Assembly (NCBI GenBank): GCA_028692975.1 | Contig: JAQUWF010000031.1 | Span: 1 to 32,868, forward strand | Reading direction: 5' to 3' | DNA length: 32,868 bases | Origin: Lachnospiraceae bacterium | GTDB lineage: Bacteria; Bacillota; Clostridia; Lachnospirales; Lachnospiraceae | Shown: piece by piece, positions 1 to 6,241 of the stretch | Numbering within the stretch: position 1 is the first letter of the stretch | Layout of the letters: every line of letters begins with the position of its first letter | The notes under the pieces: generated by a model | Database searches by the model: none | Told to the model about the DNA's origin: nothing | The model's input: the letters and a program-made list of their open reading frames with translations, nothing else | Program-made: the position numbers and the translations under genes

Positions 1-738
1 TTTTCGTACGCATTGGCAAAAAATGTTGAATTTAGTGCTGGTGATGAGGTGCAGGGCCTTTTTATTTGTCCGGAAGCCGCATATCTGTACTTTAGAATAT
101 TTTCTATGCTGATATCTCCAACACAAGTACGAGCCGGAATTGGGGTAGGAGAATGGAATGTGAAAATTGATCATGCGAGTACGACCGTTCAGGATGGACC
201 TGCATACCACAATGCCCGCAGAGCAATTGAAAGTGTGAAAGATACATTGGGCTATTCAGTACTTTTGTATTCGGGCAGCGAAATGGATTTATATTTAAAT
301 GCAGTTATCAATACAGCCTTTGCATTGACAGATAATCATAGTGAATACCAGAATGAACTCATGATTCTTTCAGAACTATTGTACCCTATAGATTATGGTC
401 ATGTGGTAAACAGCGAGCGATTAAATTCTGTTTTTGAATTACTAACAAGAAAAAATAAATTGGATTATTATTCATATTATAAAAAAAGCAGATCAATGAG
501 AAACTATCCTTTTGATGAAATACAATATAGGAACCTGAAACCATTCGTTGTTGATGCATTGAATGTTGAGGAGGATTTTTTTGTTTCCAGTGGTCGAACA
601 CGGGGAATGAGTCTACAATTATCAGAAATATTGAATATAAGCAGACAAAGCATTGAAAAGACATTTAGAACAGCGAACATTTATGAAGCCAGAAATTCAA
701 CCATAGTTGCTTTGAAATTCATGGATAAATTTCTATAA
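1..738 (+). CDS. satD: SatD family protein (5' end outside window)
   Basis: The reading frame is open from the first base, so the gene starts upstream of the window; the first in-window TTG is not a real start. The visible start matches the middle of the SatD N-terminal region, with a segment reading FSAGDEVQGLF that resembles the family's conserved GDE-x-QGL motif. The last 60 or so residues (ending MDKFL) look like a helix-turn-helix: SLQLSEILNISRQSIEKTF. SatD was named from the sat (secretion and acid tolerance) locus of Streptococcus mutans; its molecular role is unclear. The next gene starts 9 bases after the stop and encodes a DUF3307 membrane protein, the usual SatD partner, so the two are probably co-transcribed. 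Base composition is visibly more AT-rich than leuS downstream, which suggests an accessory module. Family identification is fairly sure; function is not. Confidence 0.75.
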   Translation, partial: FSYALAKNVEFSAGDEVQGLFICPEAAYLYFRIFSMLISPTQVRAGIGVGEWNVKIDHASTTVQDGPAYHNARRAIESVKDTLGYSVLLYSGSEMDLYLNAVINTAFALTDNHSEYQNELMILSELLYPIDYGHVVNSERLNSVFELLTRKNKLDYYSYYKKSRSMRNYPFDEIQYRNLKPFVVDALNVEEDFFVSSGRTRGMSLQLSEILNISRQSIEKTFRTANIYEARNSTIVALKFMDKFL

Positions 739-747
739 GAGGACAAT

Positions 748-1467
748 ATGATTATATTTCTAATGATGAACGCACATTTTCTCGCGGATTTCACTTTTCA
801 AACCCATAAAATGGCGGAAGAAAAAGTGCAAAATACAAAATATCTGTTTAAACATGCTTTCATTTATGCGGTTTTATTTTTGATTACAATGTGTCTACTG
901 ATTAGATGGGATTCGGCAATTATTCCATATTTTATAATTGTAGTTTCGCATTTCATTATTGACAGGATTAAGATATGGGTGGATAAAAATCCTTGCATGA
1001 AAATCCCTGAATTCACAACATTTTGTATAGATCAGGCTTTACATATGCTCATACTTATAAGTGTATATCTTTCTTTTAGTTTAGGATTGCATACAACAGT
1101 ATTTTATGACTGGTTACAGGGATGTCCATATAGTAACAGGATAGCGGTCTATTTCTTGATCTTTACAATACTATGGGACCCGGCATCCGTTTGTATTAAG
1201 AAATTATTTGAACATATTATTGGCGAGCCTAATAGTGAAGACAAACTTCAATATGGCCAGTTGATTGGAAAACTTGAGAGAATTATAATTGCGGTTTTAG
1301 TTTTGTGTGAACAATTTGGAGCGATTGGTTTTGTATTAGCGGCAAAAAGTATAGCCCGTTACAAACAACTTGAAGAGCAGCCTTTTGCTGAAAAGTATTT
1401 AGTTGGTACATTATCAAGTGTGTTAATTGCATTTATAGTAACGCTTATTCTGAAAGAGTTTTTGTGA
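748..1467 (+). CDS. DUF3307 integral membrane protein, SatD partner
   Basis: This 239-residue protein starts at ATG 748, preceded by AGAGGA at a normal distance. It begins with a short hydrophobic stretch carrying the DUF3307-type signature NAHFLADFTFQTHKMAEEK. Several membrane helices follow (about residues 35-52, 57-72, 95-115, 132-150, 182-203 and 218-237). A second histidine/aspartate motif, SHFIIDRIK, lies near residues 70-78; it is typical of the family and could bind metal, but this is inference. The gene is 9 bases downstream of the SatD-like gene. No function is established for DUF3307; the pairing suggests a membrane component working with a soluble DNA-binding partner. Its AT-rich codon use resembles the SatD gene rather than leuS. 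Confidence 0.75.
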   Translation: MIIFLMMNAHFLADFTFQTHKMAEEKVQNTKYLFKHAFIYAVLFLITMCLLIRWDSAIIPYFIIVVSHFIIDRIKIWVDKNPCMKIPEFTTFCIDQALHMLILISVYLSFSLGLHTTVFYDWLQGCPYSNRIAVYFLIFTILWDPASVCIKKLFEHIIGEPNSEDKLQYGQLIGKLERIIIAVLVLCEQFGAIGFVLAAKSIARYKQLEEQPFAEKYLVGTLSSVLIAFIVTLILKEFL

Positions 1468-1526
1468 AAAGCAACTGGATAAAGTAATAGTTCACAGGAA
1501 ATATGCGATGAAATGTGATATAAAAC

Positions 1527-1556
1527 TTGACAACACTTAGCAAAGTGGCATAGAAT
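1527..1556 (+). promoter_or_regulatory. sigma-A promoter of leuS
   Basis: TTGACA at 1527-1532, an 18-base spacer and TAGAAT at 1551-1556. The predicted transcription start near 1563 leaves a 5' leader of only about 25 bases before the leuS ATG. A ribosome binding site (GAGGAGGA) sits in that leader. Confidence 0.75.
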
Positions 1557-1587
1557 TATTACCAGAGTTTACGAGGAGGAAAATAGA

Positions 1588-4002
1588 ATGTCTGTACCAT
1601 ATAATCACAAAGCCATTGAACAGAAATGGCGTAAGAACTGGGAAGCAAACCCGGTGAATGTTAATGACGGCAAAAAGCCGAAATATTATTGTCTTGATAT
1701 GTTTCCGTATCCTTCAGGAAATGGTCTTCATGTAGGCCATTGGAGAGGATATGTTATTTCTGATGTGTGGAGCCGTTACAAGATGCTGAATGGTTACTAT
1801 ATTGTTCATCCTATGGGATGGGATGCGTTTGGTCTGCCTGCAGAAAATTATGCCATTAAGATGGGGACACATCCGTCAAAATCTACTGCGGACAATATTG
1901 CAAATATCAAAAGACAGATCAACGATATTGCAGCCGTATATGACTGGGATATGGAAGTAAATACTACAGATCCGGATTTCTACAAATGGACACAGTGGAT
2001 TTTTGTGAAGATGTTCAAAGAAGGTCTGGCTTATGAGAAGGAATTTCCAATCAACTGGTGCCCTTCCTGCAAGACAGGGCTGGCAAACGAAGAAGTCGTA
2101 AACGGTAAATGTGAACGCTGCGGCACAGAGGTTACCAAGAAAAACCTCCGTCAGTGGATGTTGAAGATTACCGCTTACGCAGACCGCCTGCTGGAAGATC
2201 TGGACAAACTGGACTGGCCGGATAAGGTTAAGAAAATGCAGTCTGACTGGATCGGCAAGAGCCACGGTGCAGAAGTAGAATTCCCGGTAGAGGGACGCGA
2301 TGAGAAGATTACAGTCTATACCACCCGTCCAGATACCCTTTATGGAGCAACCTTTATGGTACTGGCACCGGAACATGCCATGGCGAAATCTCTCGCTACA
2401 GACGAGACAAGAGAAGCCGTAGAGCAGTATATCCTGGATGCCTCTATGCGTTCTAACGTAGACCGCCTTCAGGGCAAAGAAAAGACAGGTGTGTTTACCG
2501 GAACTTATGCGATCAATCCGTTAAACGGTGCGAAGACGCCAATCTGGCTGTCTGACTATGTACTGGCTGATTATGGTACCGGTGCGATTATGTGTGTGCC
2601 GGCGCATGATGACCGTGACTTTGAGTTTGCAACCAAATTTAATATCCCGATCATTCAGGTTATCGCCAAAGACGGAAAAGAAATCGAAAACATGACAGAG
2701 GCTTACACGGAAGCAGCAGGAACTATGATCAATTCCGGTGAATGGAACGGTATGGAGTCTGCAGTCCTGAAAAAAGAAGCGCCTGAAATGATAGAAAAAA
2801 GAGGGCTTGGCCATAAGACCACCAATTACAAACTGCGTGACTGGGTATTCTCCAGACAGCGTTACTGGGGCGAGCCGATTCCGATTATCCATTGTCCGCA
2901 TTGTGGCAATGTACCAGTGCCGGAAGAACAACTGCCGCTGCGTCTGCCGGATGTAGAATCCTATGAGCCAACTGGCACAGGCGAATCTCCATTGGCCGGT
3001 ATCGATGAGTGGGTGAATACCACCTGTCCGATCTGCGGTGCACCTGCGAAGCGAGAAACCAATACCATGCCTCAGTGGGCTGGTTCTTCCTGGTATTTCC
3101 TGCGCTATGTAGATAATAAGAATAACGAAGAACTGGTTTCCAAAGAAAAAGCAGACAAATATCTGCCGGTTGATATGTATATCGGTGGCGTAGAGCACGC
3201 AGTACTGCATTTGCTGTATTCCCGTTTCTATACCAAGTTCCTGCATGACATAGGCGTAGTCGACTTTGACGAACCATTTACCAAGCTGTTCAATCAGGGT
3301 ATGATTACCGGAAAGAACGGCATTAAGATGTCCAAGTCTAAGGGCAACGTAGTTTCACCGGATGATCTGGTGCGTGATTATGGTTGTGATTCCCTTAGAA
3401 TGTACGAACTTTTCGTAGGACCGCCGGAGTTGGATGCTGAGTGGGATGACCGTGGTATCGACGGTGTATACCGCTTCCTGAACCGTTTCTGGAAAATGGC
3501 CGCTGACAGCTGCGAGGCAAATGTGGCAGAGACCAAAGATATGGTAAAACTTCGTCATAAGATGGTATATGATATCACCCAGAGACTGGAAACCTTCAGC
3601 CTGAATACTGTTATTTCCGGTTTTATGGAATATAACAACAAATTCATCGACATGGCTAAGAAAACAGGCGGCATGGACAAAGAGACAGTCGAGACCTTTA
3701 TCGTTCTTCTTGCGCCATTCGCACCACATATCACAGAAGAACTGTGGGCAATGTATGGTCACGAGACGTCCGTATTCGAAGCAAAATGGCCGGAGCATGA
3801 CGAGGAAGCCATGAAGGACGACGAAGTAGAAATCGCAGTCCAGATCAACGGCAAGACCCGTGGCGTAGTAGCACTTTCCGCTGATATCAGCAAAGAAGAT
3901 GCCATCGCCAAAGGAAAAGAAATCATCGCCGACAAACTGACCGGAAACATCGTAAAAGAAATCTATGTTCCGGGACGTATTATTAATATCGTAATGAAGT
4001 AA
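1588..4002 (+). CDS. leuS: Leucine--tRNA ligase
   Basis: Class I aminoacyl-tRNA synthetase that charges tRNA-Leu with leucine in the cytoplasm. The 804-residue length is normal for bacterial LeuRS. The HIGH motif appears as HVGH at about residues 48-51, after FPYPSGNGL. The KMSKS motif is intact near residues 581-585. Between them lie a Cys-rich zinc-like region (CPSC...CERCG, about residues 160-180), the CP1 editing domain with TTRPDTLYGATF, and the catalytic-core segment around DWVFSRQRYWGEP. The C-terminal anticodon-binding and tail regions are complete. ATG 1588 follows a strong GAGGAGGA ribosome binding site. The gene is monocistronic, with its own promoter and a terminator at 4021-4059. 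Many Firmicute leuS genes carry a T-box leader; this one has no room for it. Confidence 0.98.
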   Translation: MSVPYNHKAIEQKWRKNWEANPVNVNDGKKPKYYCLDMFPYPSGNGLHVGHWRGYVISDVWSRYKMLNGYYIVHPMGWDAFGLPAENYAIKMGTHPSKSTADNIANIKRQINDIAAVYDWDMEVNTTDPDFYKWTQWIFVKMFKEGLAYEKEFPINWCPSCKTGLANEEVVNGKCERCGTEVTKKNLRQWMLKITAYADRLLEDLDKLDWPDKVKKMQSDWIGKSHGAEVEFPVEGRDEKITVYTTRPDTLYGATFMVLAPEHAMAKSLATDETREAVEQYILDASMRSNVDRLQGKEKTGVFTGTYAINPLNGAKTPIWLSDYVLADYGTGAIMCVPAHDDRDFEFATKFNIPIIQVIAKDGKEIENMTEAYTEAAGTMINSGEWNGMESAVLKKEAPEMIEKRGLGHKTTNYKLRDWVFSRQRYWGEPIPIIHCPHCGNVPVPEEQLPLRLPDVESYEPTGTGESPLAGIDEWVNTTCPICGAPAKRETNTMPQWAGSSWYFLRYVDNKNNEELVSKEKADKYLPVDMYIGGVEHAVLHLLYSRFYTKFLHDIGVVDFDEPFTKLFNQGMITGKNGIKMSKSKGNVVSPDDLVRDYGCDSLRMYELFVGPPELDAEWDDRGIDGVYRFLNRFWKMAADSCEANVAETKDMVKLRHKMVYDITQRLETFSLNTVISGFMEYNNKFIDMAKKTGGMDKETVETFIVLLAPFAPHITEELWAMYGHETSVFEAKWPEHDEEAMKDDEVEIAVQINGKTRGVVALSADISKEDAIAKGKEIIADKLTGNIVKEIYVPGRIINIVMK

Positions 4003-4020
4003 TCGGAAAATTCAAGTTAA

Positions 4021-4059
4021 AAAATACACAGGTAGTGGTGACATTGCCTGTGTATTTTT
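4021..4059 (+). terminator. Rho-independent terminator of leuS
   Basis: A perfect 12-bp stem pairs AAAATACACAGG (4021-4032) with its complement at 4047-4058, with a 14-base loop. The right arm ends in a run of five T. It lies 18 bases after the leuS stop. Confidence 0.85.
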
Positions 4060-4112
4060 GTGCCATATTCTTGTATTTTACCACTGGATTTTTGCCACTT
4101 ACATGGAAATGT

Positions 4113-4141
4113 GAGACAATTCAGAAAATGTTTTGTATGAT
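4113..4141 (+). promoter_or_regulatory. candidate promoter of the LytTR-DUF3021 pair
   Basis: GAGACA at 4113-4118, a 17-base spacer and TATGAT at 4136-4141, about 30 bases before the LytTR start. The -35 box is only 4/6 to consensus, which would suit an activator-dependent or autoregulated promoter. Confidence 0.4.
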
Positions 4142-4171
4142 AAATACAGCAACAGGAAAGGAGGATTGGGA

Positions 4172-4606
4172 ATGCAGGTAAATGTTGAAATAGAGCCTTC
4201 GTGCAAAGTGCCCTATGCGACCATTCATGCCAGCCAGATGAATGGAGAGATTCAGCGAATTATAGAATTCTTCAGTTCAGGGAAACCACCTATTACAGTT
4301 CAAAATGAGAATCGCTTTATTATCCTTCAGCCGGAGGAAATCTACATGGTTCGAGTTGAAAATGGGAGCACCATGGTATATGGGAAGAAAGAAAAATATT
4401 ATTCCAGAAACAGACTGTATGAATTGAAGGAACAATTGGGCCGGCAGTTTATGCAGATTGCGAAAGGGACACTTATCAATTTGTCTTATATGGATAGCGT
4501 TGAGTCTGGATTCAGCGGGACACTTCTCCTGAAATTAAAAAACAGCTGCAGTGAGTATGTTTCGAGAAAATATTTACCGGATTTTAAAAATTATTTGGGA
4601 TTATAG
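4172..4606 (+). CDS. LytTR-domain DNA-binding transcriptional regulator
   Basis: The 144-residue protein has no receiver domain. An N-terminal segment of about 40 residues is followed by a LytTR DNA-binding domain (about residues 42-144). Recognisable parts are the segment with EEIYMVRVENGSTMVYGK, LYELKEQLGRQFMQIAKGTL, the conserved INLSYMDSV, and the C-terminal VSRKYLPDFKNYLG. The frame is open earlier (4133), but ATG 4172 is preceded by AAAGGAGG with 7-base spacing and is chosen as the start. The downstream DUF3021 gene begins 13 bases after the stop. LytTR plus DUF3021 is a recurring Firmicute pair in which the membrane protein is thought to modulate the regulator. The pair probably autoregulates; targets are unknown. 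Confidence 0.85.
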   Translation: MQVNVEIEPSCKVPYATIHASQMNGEIQRIIEFFSSGKPPITVQNENRFIILQPEEIYMVRVENGSTMVYGKKEKYYSRNRLYELKEQLGRQFMQIAKGTLINLSYMDSVESGFSGTLLLKLKNSCSEYVSRKYLPDFKNYLGL

Positions 4607-4619
4607 GAGAGGTATAATT

Positions 4620-5063
4620 ATGAAAGAAATATTAAAAAACACAGTAATTAGTATGGTCATTTCATTAACCATATTCTGTATACTCGGAGTTGTTTTTGAT
4701 CTGATATATGGAGGTGACTTTTCAATGACAAACTATCGTTTTACGAAAATGGTAGTGGGGTGTCTGCTGGTGGGAATTGGATTTGGAACGCCGGCCGTTA
4801 TCTATCAAAAGAAAAATCTGCCAAGAGCAATACAGGTGGTCGTACATATGGGAATCGGATGCGCGGTCTACACAGCAGTCGCCTTTGCAGTCGGCTGGAT
4901 TCCAACCGTGCTCGGTCCATGGATATGCGCAGCCATTGTAGCAGGACAACTTGCAGTGGCTTTTGTCATATGGTTTCTGTTTATGGTTCATTTAAAAAAG
5001 GAAGCAAAGGAAATAAATAAGAGATTACAGGAGTTAAAGAAAGCAGACCGCACTGGTGTATAA
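4620..5063 (+). CDS. DUF3021 membrane protein
   Basis: A 147-residue protein with four predicted membrane helices (about residues 8-28, 43-62, 73-95 and 99-122) and a charged cytoplasmic tail (KKEAKEINKRLQELKKADR). This is the DUF3021 layout. ATG 4620 follows GGAGAGG and is preferred over the in-frame ATG at 4551, which lies inside the LytTR gene without a ribosome binding site. It sits 13 bases after the LytTR regulator and is presumably translated from the same mRNA. The likely role is a membrane partner or anti-regulator for the LytTR protein; this is inferred from the conserved pairing, not shown by sequence motifs. Confidence 0.8.
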   Translation: MKEILKNTVISMVISLTIFCILGVVFDLIYGGDFSMTNYRFTKMVVGCLLVGIGFGTPAVIYQKKNLPRAIQVVVHMGIGCAVYTAVAFAVGWIPTVLGPWICAAIVAGQLAVAFVIWFLFMVHLKKEAKEINKRLQELKKADRTGV

Positions 5064-5109
5064 CACAATCCGACTAGTCTGTAAGGTCCGTTATTTAGCA
5101 CGCAACCAG

Positions 5110-5166
5110 TAGTTGACATTTTGCAAATTGAGATAGTTGGCATTATGAATCAATCTATGGTATATT
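5110..5166 (+). promoter_or_regulatory. promoter with duplicated TAGTTGRCATT element upstream of XRE gene
   Basis: Two direct copies of TAGTTGRCATT lie at 5110-5120 and 5134-5144, 24 bases apart. The second copy contains TTGGCA (5137-5142), which with an 18-base spacer and TATATT (5161-5166) forms a plausible promoter. The duplicated element overlapping a -35 box could be an operator for the XRE protein encoded just downstream. Confidence 0.4.
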
Positions 5167-5188
5167 TTTTTTGAAAGAAGGTGCTTAA

Positions 5189-5734
5189 ATGAATATTTCA
5201 GAAAGAATACTTCAACTGAGAAAACAAAAAAGGCTCTCACAGGAAGAAATGGCAAAGAAATTAAATGTGACCAGACAGGCGGTATCGAAATGGGAAAATA
5301 GTCAAAGTCTGCCAGATATTGACAATATAATTGCAATGAGTAAATTGCTCGATAAATCAACAGATTTTATTCTTCATGGAATGGAAATGACCGGCTCCAA
5401 TCTGCAGGAAAATAAAACAGATAATGTAAAAAAGCGTTTTATATTGCCGATATGTCTTTTGGTTATAGCATTGATTTTATCTTTTAGCCTCCCGATGATG
5501 GCAAAATTTTATCAAGGATATGAATTTTCTACATGGGGAACGAGTTATAGTGATGCGTACGAGTATATGAGACATTTTCCATTATTGGGCATAGTTTTTA
5601 TTACAGCAGGCTTCTATATTTCAGGAATCTTCCTGCTCATTAAGGGAAAAAATAGTCTGACAAAAAGAGTGCTTGACGGAAAAATACGGAGAACTGCTAT
5701 GATGATGGCTATCTGCAACAATCAAACCAAATAA
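5189..5734 (+). CDS. XRE/Cro-type HTH regulator with two C-terminal membrane segments
   Basis: The 181-residue protein starts with a classic helix-turn-helix of the Xre family (about residues 1-65): ILQLRKQKRLSQEEMAKKLN, then VTRQAVSKWENSQSLPDIDN. A linker leads to two hydrophobic helices (about residues 85-105 and 130-152), so the protein is probably membrane-tethered with its DNA-binding domain in the cytoplasm. This architecture is common in clostridia near stress or transport genes. ATG 5189 follows GAAGG in the leader. The extreme C-terminus (residues past about 155) is short and basic; the stop lies only 30 bases before the 51-bp repeat array, so the tail may have been altered by repeat expansion. 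Ligand and targets are unknown. Confidence 0.85.
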   Translation: MNISERILQLRKQKRLSQEEMAKKLNVTRQAVSKWENSQSLPDIDNIIAMSKLLDKSTDFILHGMEMTGSNLQENKTDNVKKRFILPICLLVIALILSFSLPMMAKFYQGYEFSTWGTSYSDAYEYMRHFPLLGIVFITAGFYISGIFLLIKGKNSLTKRVLDGKIRRTAMMMAICNNQTK

Positions 5735-5754
5735 TTGTATCATCCGTTGTCAAA

Positions 5755-6171
5755 GTGGTGATGTGGTTTTGGCATTTGAAAATAAATAAGCAGGTTGTTG
5801 CCAAAAAGGGGAAGCGGTTTGGGCAGCGGAAAGTAAATAAGCAAGTTGCTACCAAAAAGAGAAAATGTTTTTGGCAGCGGAAGGTAAATAAGCAGGTTAT
5901 TGCCAAAAAGTTGAAGTGGTTTTGGCAGCGGAAGGTAAATAAGCAAGTTGCTGCCAAAAAATTGAAGGAATTTTGGTGGCGGAGGGTAAATAAGCAAGTT
6001 GCTGTCAAAAAGATGAAGAGCTTTTGGCAGCAGAAGGAAAATAAACAGATTGCTGCCAAAAAGGTGAGGTGGTTTTGGGAGCGGAAAGAAAATAAGCGAG
6101 TTGTTGCCAAAAAGCCAGGTTCTTTTGCGAACGGGGTATTGTACTTAGATTTTGAATGCGGTAGATTTTGA
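5755..6171 (+). CDS. Lys/Arg/Trp-rich 17-residue-repeat ORF, doubtful coding
   Basis: An open frame of 138 residues made almost wholly of 17-residue repeats with the pattern K/R-x-N-K-Q-V-x-A-K-K-x-K-x-F-W-x-R/Q. It is strongly basic and Trp-rich. Each repeat corresponds exactly to one 51-bp DNA unit. It has only a GTG start (5755) or an internal ATG (5761) and no visible ribosome binding site. The opposite strand is also open across the same repeats, because a 51-bp unit lacking stops opens several frames at once. Substitutions between units are not clearly confined to third codon positions. I lean towards a non-coding repeat array, but a basic repeat peptide cannot be excluded. I do not recognise a family. 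Confidence 0.25.
   Translation: MVMWFWHLKINKQVVAKKGKRFGQRKVNKQVATKKRKCFWQRKVNKQVIAKKLKWFWQRKVNKQVAAKKLKEFWWRRVNKQVAVKKMKSFWQQKENKQIAAKKVRWFWERKENKRVVAKKPGSFANGVLYLDFECGRF
5764..6115. repeat. tandem array, seven units of 51 bp
   Basis: The anchor AAGCA/AAACA/AAGCG recurs with its fourth base at 5790, 5841, 5892, 5943, 5994, 6045 and 6096, a constant 51-bp step. The unit core is approximately AAATAAGCAAGTTGCTGCC followed by AAAAAG, a variable GAAG-containing loop, then TTTTGGCAGCGGAAGGT. Within units TGCCAAAA and TTTTGGCA form an inverted repeat with a 12-14-base loop. The stem is clean in the third unit and complete with one G-U in the fifth; other units carry mismatches. The array lies between an XRE gene and the 3' end of rqcH. 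Confidence 0.9.
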
Positions 6172-6194
6172 ATGTTTGGTCTGGACTGAATAAA

Positions 6195-6238
6195 AAAAGA
6201 GAAGAAGTTTCAGGAATTGCTGAAATTTCTTCTCTTTT
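6195..6238 (-). terminator. terminator at the 3' end of rqcH (possibly bidirectional)
   Basis: A long stem pairs AAAAGAGAAGAAGTTTCAG (6195-6213) with its near-perfect complement at 6220-6238, with one mismatch and a 6-base loop. Read on the minus strand it ends in a run of seven T three bases after the rqcH stop. On the plus strand the T-run is shorter. Confidence 0.85.
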
Positions 6239-6241
6239 GTA

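Noticed and set aside
1468-1587. T-box riboswitch for leuS
   Set aside because: No T-box motif or specifier stem, and the promoter lies too close to the gene.
2521-3246. Long 241-residue antisense ORF inside leuS
   Set aside because: Lies entirely within a gene with complete LeuRS motifs, has no ribosome binding site and no recognisable domain.
5709-6110. Minus-strand 133-residue repetitive ORF across the 51-bp array
   Set aside because: Hydrophobic repeat translation without a ribosome binding site; explained by a stop-free 51-bp unit opening several frames.
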